Shown here: in pieces, positions 1 to 9,206 of the stretch
Numbering within the stretch: the first letter of the stretch is position 1
How the letters are laid out: each line of letters begins with the position of its first letter
Position numbers and translations under genes: made by a program
Assembly (NCBI GenBank): GCA_964563165.1
Contig: CAZLWA010000046.1
Span: 1-46,054, forward strand
From: CAZLWA01 sp964563165
GTDB taxonomy: Bacteria > CLD3 > SB21
DNA: 46,054 bases
Direction: 5' to 3'
The notes under the pieces: generated by a model
What the model was told of the DNA's origin: nothing
Databases searched by the model: none
The model's input: the letters and a program-made list of their open reading frames with translations, nothing else

Positions 1-908
1 TTCACTTCCGAATTTTCGAAAGCATCCGCTCCTAATTTTTCAAACAAAGATGCTTTCTTGTTCTTTAAATCTTCGATTTGCGACTTGATCTTCAGCTCTT
101 CCTTCGATTCTTTGTCCGGTTTGATCTGATTGCCCGTCATGCGCCGCTGAATCGAATCCATCTGCGTTTCCAATGCGGACAAATTGGAAGTTCTGATCTG
201 GATCTGAGTTTCCAATTCACCTAATTTATCCTTCATAAGAATGACCTTGGTCAATGGACCTTCGGCGTCTTTGGAAATGATATCCGTCTTTTTCTTCAAC
301 GCTTCGAGCGCAATTTCAGTCTTTTCTAAATTGGTTTGCGTCAATTGAATTTGTTCGATAATAAATTTGATCCCGTTTTGAAGGCCTTCCTGATCCAGTT
401 CAGCAGTGCGTTTCTTTAAAAGGTCCGCAGCCACTTCAATCATTTTTTGGACCAGGAAAGAATCATAAGACATCGAGGAAATTTCTATGAATTGCGCCGA
501 TTCTTTGTAAGGTTTCAGCGCGATTTGTTTAGCCGAGCTTTCGATCATAACCAATCGTACATAATCCTCGTCACGATGTTTTCTTAATTGTTCCCTCAAC
601 TCTTGCCGAAAACGCTTGTCAAACAAATCCGTTGTGATAATGATCTCAAAATATCCCGCATCCAGGGTTTGCATTCCGTTCCCGTTGTTGTTGTTTGTTC
701 CAAGCAGGTCCAGGATGGGATTATTGTTTGTATTTTCAAAATATAAAATGGCGGAAGAGCGGTAGAGGGTCGGTTTGCTCAAGGAATAGTAGGCAATAAC
801 GGCCGTGAATGTAAGAAACACGATCAACACCGCTAATTTGTGCCGTAAAATGATGCTGATGACTTCATGCGCATCTAAACCCTGTTTAACCTGAATCTCG
901 TTCTGCAT
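1..908 (-). CDS. Wzz/GumC-type polysaccharide chain-length determinant (partial, C-terminus outside window)
   Basis: The minus strand is open from an ATG at 908 to the window edge (302 codons read). It starts MQNEIQVKQGLDAHEV and has an N-terminal membrane segment (LAVLIVFLTFTAVIAYYSL, about residues 29-47), followed by a Wzz-like region (KPTLYRSSAILYFE) and a long charged coiled-coil stretch with heptad-like Leu/Ile spacing. This is the layout of Wzz/GumC polysaccharide co-polymerases, inner-membrane proteins with a periplasmic coiled coil that set polymer length. It lies 20 bp downstream of an OPX exporter gene on the same strand, the usual pairing for capsule or exopolysaccharide export. 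Whether a C-terminal tyrosine kinase domain follows cannot be seen. Confidence 0.8.
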   Translation of the reverse strand, partial: MQNEIQVKQGLDAHEVISIILRHKLAVLIVFLTFTAVIAYYSLSKPTLYRSSAILYFENTNNNPILDLLGTNNNNGNGMQTLDAGYFEIIITTDLFDKRFRQELREQLRKHRDEDYVRLVMIESSAKQIALKPYKESAQFIEISSMSYDSFLVQKMIEVAADLLKKRTAELDQEGLQNGIKFIIEQIQLTQTNLEKTEIALEALKKKTDIISKDAEGPLTKVILMKDKLGELETQIQIRTSNLSALETQMDSIQRRMTGNQIKPDKESKEELKIKSQIEDLKNKKASLFEKLGADAFENSEV

Positions 909-928
909 ATAATTGTCTTTCAAAAAAA

Positions 929-1885
929 TTAAATGAACTTCGCGGTGCGAAGTAAAACAACCAGTGTTAGGATCGGGACTACATACTGAATGACTTGAAG
1001 GAAGGTTTTAAACGTAAATTTTTTCGTAGGCACAAAAATAATATCCCCCGGCTCTACCAGAGGAACCACCCCGCCTTTGGCTTTTAAGACCGCTTCCAGA
1101 TCCACGAATTTTTCGGTCATAGCTGCTCCGATCCGGTGAATCAACTTAATATTTTGGATCGCCGCGTCGTCCTGCGGCCCGCCGGCTAAAAAGATCAAAT
1201 CCACGACCGTAGCGCCTGGAAAAATCGGAAAGTTTCCCGGGCTGCGAACCGCACCCAGCACGTTTGCGTAAACGGCTCCGTAAATGGCCGGCACGAATAT
1301 AATATCTCCTTCTTTTAACTGCGGAAGTTTCTCTATGTCCCCCGTTTCGATAATAATGGATTCCAGGGACAGCATGAATTCTTCGCGCAAGCCGGTTTCC
1401 GGGTTCTTGCGAATGAGTTTTGTTTTGTTCAAGTCGCATTGCTTCGTCGTTCCACCCGCCATCGCAATCGCGCCCTGGACCGTGTTATTACGCGGCATCC
1501 GATGAGAGCCCGGACTATTCACCTGGCCCAATACGATCACTTCAATCAATTCCACTTCGGAAAAGCTGACCACGACTTCCGCGCGCACACCGATATATTG
1601 CGACAAACGCGCCGACAACACATTCGCCATCTGTTCCGCGGTTAGTCCATCCACTTTGACGTCTTTCATGAAAGGATACTTGAGACTGCCGTCCGATTGC
1701 ACGCGCACGTTTTTAGGAAGTTCATCGTGTCCGTACACCGCGATCTCCAGCAGATCGTCCGGACGAATTTTTCTGTCGACTTTAGCCGCGCGTGCGGCTA
1801 CCGAATCTTTTTTGGATTCTTGCGCAAAAAGTGAAATCGAAACGGCCGAAAATACAATGAGCCACCAAACTGATTTTGAATTCAT
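929..1885 (-). CDS. Polysaccharide export outer-membrane protein (OPX, Wza-like)
   Basis: A secreted protein of 318 residues from the ATG at 1885. An in-frame TTG at 1903 would extend it by six residues, but AGGAA sits about 10 bp before the ATG and the ATG begins a clean signal peptide (MNSKSVWWLIVFSAVSISLFA). The mature part starts with the poly-export domain (IRPDDLLEIAVYGHDELPKNV), followed by two SLBB-like domains (IVLGQVNSPGSHRMP and NVLGAVRSPGNFPIFPGA). It ends in a hydrophobic segment (FLQVIQYVVPILTLVVLL), unlike the amphipathic outer-membrane helix of E. coli Wza. The signal peptide has no lipobox Cys. With the adjacent Wzz protein it probably forms the trans-envelope export channel. 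Confidence 0.88.
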   Translation of the reverse strand: MNSKSVWWLIVFSAVSISLFAQESKKDSVAARAAKVDRKIRPDDLLEIAVYGHDELPKNVRVQSDGSLKYPFMKDVKVDGLTAEQMANVLSARLSQYIGVRAEVVVSFSEVELIEVIVLGQVNSPGSHRMPRNNTVQGAIAMAGGTTKQCDLNKTKLIRKNPETGLREEFMLSLESIIIETGDIEKLPQLKEGDIIFVPAIYGAVYANVLGAVRSPGNFPIFPGATVVDLIFLAGGPQDDAAIQNIKLIHRIGAAMTEKFVDLEAVLKAKGGVVPLVEPGDIIFVPTKKFTFKTFLQVIQYVVPILTLVVLLRTAKFI

Positions 1886-1927
1886 TACTTCATTTCCTGT
1901 CAATTATTCTGATATTATCTAAATTAA

Positions 1928-2932
1928 TTACTCAATGATTTCCGCTGGTTTTCCATCTAAAACGTCTTTGAGATGTAAGTTACTTTTAAAAAAATAGACC
2001 AACCCGATACCCGTAATCGATAGGTATTGACTGGCATGCAGCAAAATAGCCAATCCTAACGCATCTTCTTTATCAACATTCAGGATTATTAAACTTTGTT
2101 TTGCCAATTCGTGAAACGTCCCCACGTAGCCGGGCGCGGCCGGAATCATCACCGCAAACGCCGTAAACACCATGACGACGACCGCATCGCCGGTATCGAG
2201 ATGATAGGTCGCATGCAAACGGCATGCGTGAAAAATCGCAACGATCGAATACACGTAAGATGCCCAGATCAGAAAGCTCAGCAAAGTAATCGTTGCATAC
2301 GCCCTTGCCGAATGCAGGAAACGCACGCCGTCAATGAAGGCGCGAGCCATGGTTTGAACGCGCGCCGATGCGGCTTTTGAAAAAGGCGTGATACCGCGGT
2401 TCAAGACGCCCAGAGCCCACCCGGATTTTTTCGCCAACAGATAAAGAATCACGATGGACGCGGCGATTATCACGCCGACCAAAATCCCGCCGCTTCGGAC
2501 CCATTCCGGAAACGGGAAAAAAAATATAAGGCTTCCTAATATGATTAGCAACGTCAAAACATCCAGAATACGTTCGACGACCACGGTCCCCATCGACGCG
2601 CTGAACGAAACGTTTTCGCTTTGTTTGACCGCATAGCCGCGCATCAATTCACCCAAACGAAACGGCAAAATATTATTGACCATCAATCCGATCATCAGCG
2701 CGGAAAAAAGATGATGGAGTTTCACCTGTTTGGTCGGTGCCAGCAAATATTGCCAGCGCAGGGCGCGCAGCCAGCAACTTAAAATATTAATGGCTACCGC
2801 CAGCCCGATAAACGCGAAACTCACCCCCACAAACGAATGGCTGAGTTCGCTGAAATCAATCCCGCGCACCGCCAGCCAGACGAAAAAAACACTGATACCG
2901 ATTGTCAAAACCAACCAAAAGAACTTTTTCAA
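1928..2932 (-). CDS. UPF0104 / lysylphosphatidylglycerol-synthase-like membrane protein (AglD-type)
   Basis: A 334-residue integral membrane protein with about eight hydrophobic segments and the conserved family stretches NILPFRLGELMRGYAV and AAPGYVGTFHE. This is the flippase-like membrane domain of MprF and AglD, without the MprF aminoacyltransferase domain. Relatives take part in glycolipid or polyisoprenoid-linked glycan metabolism; the substrate here is unknown. The start is TTG at 2932, supported by GGAG 7 bp upstream, which lies directly after the lolA stop. It is therefore probably translated together with lolA. The 42-bp gap to the OPX gene suggests one operon. Confidence 0.8.
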   Translation of the reverse strand: MKKFFWLVLTIGISVFFVWLAVRGIDFSELSHSFVGVSFAFIGLAVAINILSCWLRALRWQYLLAPTKQVKLHHLFSALMIGLMVNNILPFRLGELMRGYAVKQSENVSFSASMGTVVVERILDVLTLLIILGSLIFFFPFPEWVRSGGILVGVIIAASIVILYLLAKKSGWALGVLNRGITPFSKAASARVQTMARAFIDGVRFLHSARAYATITLLSFLIWASYVYSIVAIFHACRLHATYHLDTGDAVVVMVFTAFAVMIPAAPGYVGTFHELAKQSLIILNVDKEDALGLAILLHASQYLSITGIGLVYFFKSNLHLKDVLDGKPAEIIE

Positions 2933-2944
2933 ATAGGGGCTCCG

Positions 2945-3589
2945 CTATCTCAGGTCAATGACGTCCATGCCCGTTTCCGGAATGAACGTGAACAATTTAG
3001 GATCGAGCGGCCGGTCGACCTCGATGCTCGTAAATTCATACGCAATCACATTGCCTTCGAGATCGGTGTATTCCACTTTCTCCGCGATCCACGTATCCGC
3101 CGGCACCCAGATCTTCATGCTCTGCACAAAATCATCTTTGTCATGCGGATCCAATTTCAGCACGTACACCGCGCGGCCTTTCGCCATGTCCACACCGATC
3201 ACTTCCGCGATAAACTTGTCCAAATATTCGAACAAGAAATATTTCGGCATGAAGAGACTTTTGCTGTTCTTTTTCAACTTGTCAATAAGCACCTGATTGT
3301 TGGCCTCCGAATACTGCCAAACGGTTTCGCCGTTCGTGATGTTCAATTGCTGGCCAAGTTCGTAGCGAATGTTGTTATCTTTCTTGAAGTACATTCTTCC
3401 CTGCAAATCCTGATTCTTGCCGGTCAGCTTCCACTTAAAATGATAGTCAAACAAGAAAGTGAAACTGTCGGTTTTTTTATATTTACTCTGCACCTTCCTG
3501 ATAATGGACTGCGCATCTTCGCCATCGGATCGCGGCGTAAACCATGGCAGGTTCACTGCCAGGAGAAATGTCAGAACTAAACCAATCAT
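2945..3589 (-). CDS. lolA: Outer-membrane lipoprotein carrier protein LolA
   Basis: A 214-residue periplasmic protein with a signal peptide (MIGLVLTFLLAVNLPWFTP) and the LolA fold: DAQSIIRKVQSKYKK near the start, then strands such as FTFLFDYHFKWKLTG, GRMYFKKDNNIRYELG and GETVWQYSEANNQVLID. LolA carries lipoproteins from LolCDE to the outer membrane. The gene sits directly after ftsK, an ftsK-lolA order also known in proteobacteria. AAGGAG lies 4 bp before the ATG. Relatives of this length are easily confused with other LolA-like carriers, but the neighbour supports the call. Confidence 0.85.
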   Translation of the reverse strand: MIGLVLTFLLAVNLPWFTPRSDGEDAQSIIRKVQSKYKKTDSFTFLFDYHFKWKLTGKNQDLQGRMYFKKDNNIRYELGQQLNITNGETVWQYSEANNQVLIDKLKKNSKSLFMPKYFLFEYLDKFIAEVIGVDMAKGRAVYVLKLDPHDKDDFVQSMKIWVPADTWIAEKVEYTDLEGNVIAYEFTSIEVDRPLDPKLFTFIPETGMDVIDLR

Positions 3590-3652
3590 TCAACTCCTTA
3601 TTTTCTCAGAACTGTATTGTACGTCCTGCATGCTGTTTTGAACAAAATAAAA

Positions 3653-6568
3653 TTATCCCACACGATACATGGCGATCTGGTCTTCGGTGATCAGCACTTG
3701 CCGCGCTTTGCCGCCGTCCTGTCCGCTGACGATACCCGCTTTTTCCAGCTGGTCCACGATCCGCGCGGCCCGTGCATACCCGACGCTCAATCGCCGCTGC
3801 AGCAGAGACGCCGAGCCCTGATTATGTTTCACGACAATTTCCAGAGCGTCATTGAATAACGCATCCACGGAACCGGCTTCCATATCGCCGTCCACGCCTT
3901 CCCGGGGCTCATCCTTTATCACAAAATCTTTTCTCGGAAACGCCGGCATCCGCGCAATATAATCCACGATCGATTCGGTTTCTTTGGTCGAGGTGAACGC
4001 ATTTTGAATCCGGATCGGCATTTGTCCGGGCGGCAGATACAGCATATCGCCTTTGCCGAGCAAAAGCTCTGCGCCGCCCATGTCGAGAATGGTGCGTGAA
4101 TCAATTTTGCTTCGTACCTGATACGCGATACGCGCGGGAAAATTCGCTTTGATCAATCCGGTCAGGACGTCCACCGACGGCCTCTGTGTCGCTACGATCA
4201 AATGAATGCCCACGGCACGCGCCATTTGCGCCAGGCGGGTGATCGATGTTTCCACCTCCCGCGGCGCCGTCATCATCAGATCCGCCAGTTCATCAATGAT
4301 CGCTATGATGTACTCCAGTTTCGAATGATCAAATTTCGTATCGTCCGGCATCGTGCCGTCTTCCCAGCGTTTATTATAGTCCTCGATATTACGCACATTT
4401 GCATGCGCTAATTTTTCATAGCGTTTTTCCATTTCTTCGACAAGCGCCCTGAGCAAAAGTTTGGCGTTCTCTGGTTTCGTCACAACGTCTTCTATGATTT
4501 CGCCTCGCTGATTGCGCAGGCAAATCAAATGATGGTTTCTTAAACGGCGATAGAGCGCCAATTCGACTTTCTTCGGGTCGATCATGACAAATTTCACTTC
4601 CGAGGGATCGAATTGATACAGAATGCTTGTAATCATCGAGTTGACGCCGACGCTTTTTCCGGAACCGGTCGTTCCCGCGATAAGCAAATGCGGCATCTTT
4701 GCGAGGTCTTCAAAATGAATCTGGCCGTCGATCGTTTTGCCCAGCGCCAATCCTAAACGGTATTTATGTTTCGCGTTTTTAAAGAACCGGTCCTCAAACA
4801 AACTCCGGATCAAAACGGGCGACGCTTTGGGTTTTGGAATTTCAACCTGGATCGTGCCTTTCGAAGTCACCGGCACCATACGGACGGATTTCACTTTCAT
4901 GGACAGCGCCAGTTCATCTTCCAATCCCGTGATCTTCGAAATTTTCAACCCGGTCGGTAATTCAAGCTGATAAATCGCGACGACCGGGCCATTGTATTCC
5001 GTCGCGACGACCTTGGTATCAATGCCGAATTGAGACAACGTGGAAATGATCTGATGGATCTTGTCGTCCAGCTCGCGAATTTCCGCCTCGGTCAATTTTT
5101 CCATTTCCTGCGTCGGTTCAAGCAAGTCCAACGACGGCTGCCGGTAGCGCCTGCGCGCCGCCTGATTTTCCTTATCGTAATCGATTTCTATTTCGTCCTT
5201 TTCTTCTTTAACCGGCTTAACTTTCTCAAAAGGCGTCTCTTCTGAACCGTCGGCTTCAGAATTCTTCTTCATATCCTGTAACTGAAACGCTCCGGCGGAA
5301 TCTCCCGGCGCCTCGTCTTCTTCGAACGGGTGGGTTACATTTTTTCCGAAGGAAATATTTTTCTCCCCGTCGTCAAGATCCAGCGACGCGTGTTCCTCTT
5401 CAAATGCGCTGCGTGCAATATCCTTGAAATCCGCCCCCGTTACCTCCGCGTTGTCATCCCCGGGCAGTATCGCTTCCTTTTCCGGAATTTCAATTTCTTC
5501 GGTCTTTATGGCCTCGACGGATTCGGTTTTTTCGCCGCCTTCCCCGTCAAGATTATGGATAGAAGGAATCGTGAATTGCTTGTCAATATGCCCGAGCGAT
5601 TTGATGTCGTTCAGCAGCGCGGTATCATAGTTCACCCCAAAACCGGTGATGTCATTATTTTTTGTTTCGGGTATATTCTGATTTGACGCTTCCTGCGGCG
5701 GAATGACTTCTGCCTTCTGATCCGTCGGGGCGGACTTCTCTTCTTCGGCCGGAATCGCGTTTTCGACGACCGGCGGAGCGGCTGTTTGCCCGTCCTGTAA
5801 ATACTGCGGAATTAACGGATTTGCCGGATACTTATCCTCTGTCGTCCCTGTGGGTTCGCTTTCCAGCAAGGCTATTTGGCGATTCCTGAATTTTGCGATC
5901 GTCTCGGAGGTCACACGGAATGACGAAATAAATATGTTCTGAATGGATGGAATTAGATCGGCAATACTGACACGCGTGACCATGATCAGCCACACGAGCG
6001 ACAGAACGACCCAAACCAGAATACTTCCGAAACTGCCGAGCCATACATACCATTGCTGTGCGATCATGCCGCCGAGAATACCGCTCGCTTCCCAATGCTG
6101 TTCCTGCAGGCCGGCATCCGGCAGCGCGATCCACGCGGACACCAGGATCATCAGCGTCACCAGATAGAACGCAAATTGATTAATGAGGAAAATGCTCTTG
6201 TGGGTGAAGAACAGCCAGCCGTAAACAAAAAACAAGATCGGCGCGGCCATGAACGGATAACCGAAGGTGTAGGTCACCAGGTAATGCGAAACATACGCCC
6301 CCGCGACGCCCAGAAAATTTTTCAGCAGCCCGTCGCGCCACAGGCTCAGGATCGCACCGGGTTGCTCATTCGAACGATGCGATACGATCGACAAAATGAG
6401 CAAAATTGAAATCGTCATGGTCAGAATGCCGAGGATCTCCTCTTTCAGTTTCGGACTGAGATTGAGACGGAGTCCTTTGGATACGTTGGGCTTGGGTTTG
6501 AGGGGAACTTTAGCTTGCGCTGTTCCGGAAGGTTTCGATTTGGAAATGTTTTTTTTCTTTTCAGCCAT
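3653..6568 (-). CDS. ftsK: DNA translocase FtsK/SpoIIIE
   Basis: A full-length 971-residue translocase that pumps chromosome ends through the closing septum and activates dimer resolution. The N-terminus has a Lys-rich start and about four membrane segments (within residues 40-210). A long acidic, low-complexity linker follows (about 230-460). The motor has Walker A GTTGSGKS near residue 633 and Walker B IIAIIDELADLM near 760, plus the ATQRPSVDVLTGLIKANFP motif. The C-terminal winged-helix gamma domain, which reads KOPS/SRS-like sites, ends the protein (SLLQRRLSVGYARAARIVDQ). No Shine-Dalgarno site is seen before the ATG. gcvT lies 108 bp upstream across a palindromic element. Confidence 0.95.
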   Translation of the reverse strand: MAEKKKNISKSKPSGTAQAKVPLKPKPNVSKGLRLNLSPKLKEEILGILTMTISILLILSIVSHRSNEQPGAILSLWRDGLLKNFLGVAGAYVSHYLVTYTFGYPFMAAPILFFVYGWLFFTHKSIFLINQFAFYLVTLMILVSAWIALPDAGLQEQHWEASGILGGMIAQQWYVWLGSFGSILVWVVLSLVWLIMVTRVSIADLIPSIQNIFISSFRVTSETIAKFRNRQIALLESEPTGTTEDKYPANPLIPQYLQDGQTAAPPVVENAIPAEEEKSAPTDQKAEVIPPQEASNQNIPETKNNDITGFGVNYDTALLNDIKSLGHIDKQFTIPSIHNLDGEGGEKTESVEAIKTEEIEIPEKEAILPGDDNAEVTGADFKDIARSAFEEEHASLDLDDGEKNISFGKNVTHPFEEDEAPGDSAGAFQLQDMKKNSEADGSEETPFEKVKPVKEEKDEIEIDYDKENQAARRRYRQPSLDLLEPTQEMEKLTEAEIRELDDKIHQIISTLSQFGIDTKVVATEYNGPVVAIYQLELPTGLKISKITGLEDELALSMKVKSVRMVPVTSKGTIQVEIPKPKASPVLIRSLFEDRFFKNAKHKYRLGLALGKTIDGQIHFEDLAKMPHLLIAGTTGSGKSVGVNSMITSILYQFDPSEVKFVMIDPKKVELALYRRLRNHHLICLRNQRGEIIEDVVTKPENAKLLLRALVEEMEKRYEKLAHANVRNIEDYNKRWEDGTMPDDTKFDHSKLEYIIAIIDELADLMMTAPREVETSITRLAQMARAVGIHLIVATQRPSVDVLTGLIKANFPARIAYQVRSKIDSRTILDMGGAELLLGKGDMLYLPPGQMPIRIQNAFTSTKETESIVDYIARMPAFPRKDFVIKDEPREGVDGDMEAGSVDALFNDALEIVVKHNQGSASLLQRRLSVGYARAARIVDQLEKAGIVSGQDGGKARQVLITEDQIAMYRVG

Positions 6569-6676
6569 ATAAAAAAATCAAATTGTAATATGCAAAAATC
6601 AAAATAAGAAAATTACCGTGACCGGCGGTACAGGTTGATTTTTACATGCATTCACATTTTGATTTTTAATTGTTTG
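6569..6676. repeat. AT-rich imperfect inverted repeat between gcvT and ftsK
   Basis: The whole spacer is an imperfect palindrome. The left arm (6574-6606, AAAAATCAAATTGTAATA then TGCA) matches the reverse complement of the right arm (6634-6668, containing TGCATTCACATTTTGA then TTTTT) over roughly three quarters of positions. The centre is GC-rich (ACCGTGACCGGCGGTAC). It resembles the short TGCAAAAATCAAAA-type intergenic palindromes scattered in some FCB genomes. No terminator U-tract is visible. Confidence 0.55.
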
Positions 6677-7795
6677 TTAAAAATCCGAACCCGGGTCGCC
6701 GTTGTAAAATGGTGTCGGTATGACTTTCGCGGCTAACATTCTTCCCCGCGCGTTGACGACTAACGCCGTTCCATGCTCGGCGTAAGGAGTTTCCACATAC
6801 GCCATGGCGACGGCTTTCTGCAGCGTCGGAGAAAAAGTTCCGCTGGTGACGACGCCGATCTTTCTGTCATCCTTGAAAATTTCATATCCGTGGCGCGCGG
6901 GAATTTTTCCTTCGACTTCGATGCCGATCAGTTTTCGTTTGAGCCCTTCGGATTTGGCCTTTTGCATGACCTCGCGTCCGAAGAATTCGCCTTTGGTCAG
7001 TTTCGTGATCCATCCTAACCCGGCTTCGAGCGGATGCGTGGTTTCGTCAATGTCATTGCCGTAGAGACAATATTTCATTTCCAATCGCAAGGTATCGCGC
7101 GCGCCGAGCCCTGCAAGGCCGATCCCGTATTTTTCCCCTTCGCGCATGACCGCATTCCAAATCTTGCCGGCAAATTGATTTTCAAAATATAATTCAAACC
7201 CCTTTTCGCCGGTATACCCCGTGCGTGAAATCGTCACCGGCATCCCGCCCACTTCGCCCTCGCGAAACCAATAAAATTTTATTTCCGCTAAATTGGTTCT
7301 TGTCAGCGCCTGCAGAAGGTCTTTCGCTTTGGGTCCTTGAATGGCAAGCAAGGCAATGTCATCGCTCTTGTTTTCCAGCTTTACCGATGCCGGACAATGC
7401 GACTTCAGCCAATTGAAATCTTTTTCCAGATTCGACGCGTTGACCACCAGCATATATTTATCCGCATAACGATAGACAATCAGATCGTCCACGATACCGC
7501 CGTCCGGCTTGCACATGGCCGAATAATGCGCTTGATCGACGGCTAATTTCGACACCTCATTGACCGTAACTTTTTGAAGAAATTCAAGCGCCCCTTCTCC
7601 GCGGACAAAAAATTCACCCATGTGCGAAACGTCAAATACTCCCACCCCTGTGCGCACGCGCCGGTGTTCCGCGAGGTCGCCGTCATACCGGATCGGCATC
7701 AGGTAGCCTCCAAATTCCGCCATCTTCGCACCCGCAGAAACGTGCTTGTCGTAAAAAGGAGTTTTCTTAGGGTTTGCAATTACTGATGCTGACAA
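6677..7795 (-). CDS. gcvT: Aminomethyltransferase, glycine cleavage T protein
   Basis: A 372-residue T protein. It takes the aminomethyl group from lipoyl-H protein and transfers the methylene to tetrahydrofolate, releasing ammonia. Diagnostic stretches are KTPFYDKHVSAGAKM, GVGVFDVSHMGEF, SRTGYTGEKGFELYF and GLGARDTLRLEM, in which the Asp (about residue 230) is the expected catalytic residue; the length is normal. The start is TTG, with AGGAAA about 9 bp upstream; no ATG is available near the conserved N-terminus. gcvH and gcvP are not in the window, so the complex is encoded at split loci. Confidence 0.95.
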   Translation of the reverse strand: MSASVIANPKKTPFYDKHVSAGAKMAEFGGYLMPIRYDGDLAEHRRVRTGVGVFDVSHMGEFFVRGEGALEFLQKVTVNEVSKLAVDQAHYSAMCKPDGGIVDDLIVYRYADKYMLVVNASNLEKDFNWLKSHCPASVKLENKSDDIALLAIQGPKAKDLLQALTRTNLAEIKFYWFREGEVGGMPVTISRTGYTGEKGFELYFENQFAGKIWNAVMREGEKYGIGLAGLGARDTLRLEMKYCLYGNDIDETTHPLEAGLGWITKLTKGEFFGREVMQKAKSEGLKRKLIGIEVEGKIPARHGYEIFKDDRKIGVVTSGTFSPTLQKAVAMAYVETPYAEHGTALVVNARGRMLAAKVIPTPFYNGDPGSDF

Positions 7796-7870
7796 TTTTT
7801 ATGCTTTCCTGTTTTTTTGCCACAGAGATCATTTTCTCACTGTTGACGTCTTGGCCCTTTAATTGCATTC

Positions 7871-9046
7871 TTAAATCTTCTTCATAACCTGGTCGATACG
7901 TTCCAGTGCTTTTTTGATGTTCTCGATGGAATTGGCATACGACAGGCGCAAATAACCCTGGCCGTTAGCGCCGAATGCCGTTCCGGACAGCGCCGCCACG
8001 CCGGCTTCATTCAATAAATAATCCGATAATTTTTTCGAATCCATGCCGGTTTTCGTGATATTCGGAAACACATAGAACGCGCCGAGCGGTTTTTTGCACG
8101 AAAAACCCTTGATCCGGTTCAAACCTTCAACAATAAAATCACGGCGTTTTTCAAATTCCGATACCATTTTATCCACAGAATCCTGAGGCCCTTGCAGCGC
8201 TTCGATACATGCCCGCTGGACAAAACTGTTGGTGCAGGAATTACTGTTGGTCATTAATTTTTCGACCATGGATGAGAGGCTTTTGGGCATCACTCCGTAT
8301 CCCGCGCGCCAACCCGTCATCGCATACGTTTTGGAAAAACCGTCCAGAATGATCGTGCGCTCTTTCATGCCCGGCACACTTGCAATGCTGTGATGCTCAC
8401 AGCCGTACATAATACGGCTGTAAATTTCATCCGCCATCACGTAACAATTATAGTTCTTTACTACGTCCGCAATGTCCTGAATATCTTTTTTTGAAAGTAC
8501 GCCGCCCGTCGGGTTGGCCGGCGAGTTGATGATCACGAGTTTGGTTTTTGCATTGATCTTCGATTTCAATTCATTCACATCGAGCTTAAAATCCTTTTCC
8601 TCGCTGATCATGAGCGGAACCGCTTTGCCGCCGGCAAAATTGATCATGGATTCATAGATCGGGAATCCCGGATTCGGATAGATCACTTCGTCGCCTTCTT
8701 CGATCAAGGCGAGAATCGGGAAGAAAATGATCGGCTTGCCTCCGGGCGTCATGACGACTTCATCCGGGGAAACTTCAATATGGCGCGTGTTGGAAATATA
8801 CGTCGCAATGGCCCGGCGCAATTCCGGCAATCCGGCCGCCGGTCCGTAATGCGTCCATCCTTCGTGAAGCGCTTTCACCGCAGCTTCCGTGATATTTGCC
8901 GGTGTATCAAAATCAGGCTCGCCGATCTCCAGGTGGATGATCGACTTGCCCTGGGCCTCCAGCGCTTTCGCCCGGACGAGAACTTCGAACGCGGTTTCCG
9001 TTCCCAAACGGCTCATCGCCTTTGCCGGAGCTACGTGAAAAGACAT
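7871..9046 (-). CDS. Class I PLP-dependent aminotransferase (aspartate aminotransferase type)
   Basis: A 391-residue fold-type I aminotransferase of the thermophile/Bacillus AspB-like subgroup. It has IHLEIGEPDFDTP near the N-terminus, NPGFPIYES, NSPANPTGG, ADEIYSRI, the PLP-lysine motif SKTYAMTGWRAGYGV (Lys near residue 236) and the arginine that binds the alpha-carboxylate in GYLRLSYANS. The likely reaction is aspartate plus 2-oxoglutarate to oxaloacetate plus glutamate, though related enzymes accept other amino acids. The ATG at 9046 is chosen because GGAG lies 8 bp upstream; an in-frame ATG at 9103 would add a non-conserved 19-residue tail. Confidence 0.9.
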   Translation of the reverse strand: MSFHVAPAKAMSRLGTETAFEVLVRAKALEAQGKSIIHLEIGEPDFDTPANITEAAVKALHEGWTHYGPAAGLPELRRAIATYISNTRHIEVSPDEVVMTPGGKPIIFFPILALIEEGDEVIYPNPGFPIYESMINFAGGKAVPLMISEEKDFKLDVNELKSKINAKTKLVIINSPANPTGGVLSKKDIQDIADVVKNYNCYVMADEIYSRIMYGCEHHSIASVPGMKERTIILDGFSKTYAMTGWRAGYGVMPKSLSSMVEKLMTNSNSCTNSFVQRACIEALQGPQDSVDKMVSEFEKRRDFIVEGLNRIKGFSCKKPLGAFYVFPNITKTGMDSKKLSDYLLNEAGVAALSGTAFGANGQGYLRLSYANSIENIKKALERIDQVMKKI

Positions 9047-9143
9047 GAACATTTCTCCAAAAATGAATTTCCCAAGAACACGCAAGTTTAGCTTTTTTTG
9101 CATAGATAATCAAGTAAAATAAAGACTTCCGAAGGCCCGATAA

Positions 9144-9185
9144 AACAAAAAGAGCCAGAATGTTTTCATTCTGACTCTTAAAAAA
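9144..9185 (-). terminator. Rho-independent terminator after thiC
   Basis: A 13-bp stem with one G-T mismatch (AAGAGTCAGAATG paired with CATTCTGGCTCTT, arms 9150-9162 and 9167-9179) is followed by a T-run on the minus strand. It also has T-rich flanks on the plus strand, so it may work both ways. Confidence 0.8.
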
Positions 9186-9206
9186 GACCTCGCTGGAGAT
9201 CCAAGT

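Noticed and set aside
2837..3580. A 247-codon open frame on the plus strand
   Set aside because: It mirrors lolA and its upstream gene, is rich in His/Arg/Phe and lacks a ribosome site.
9046..9103. Longer N-termini for the aminotransferase (and likewise for thiC, ruvA, the TIGR01777 protein and paralog 2)
   Set aside because: The upstream starts lack ribosome sites or fall outside family length, while internal starts have well-spaced GGAG-type sites.
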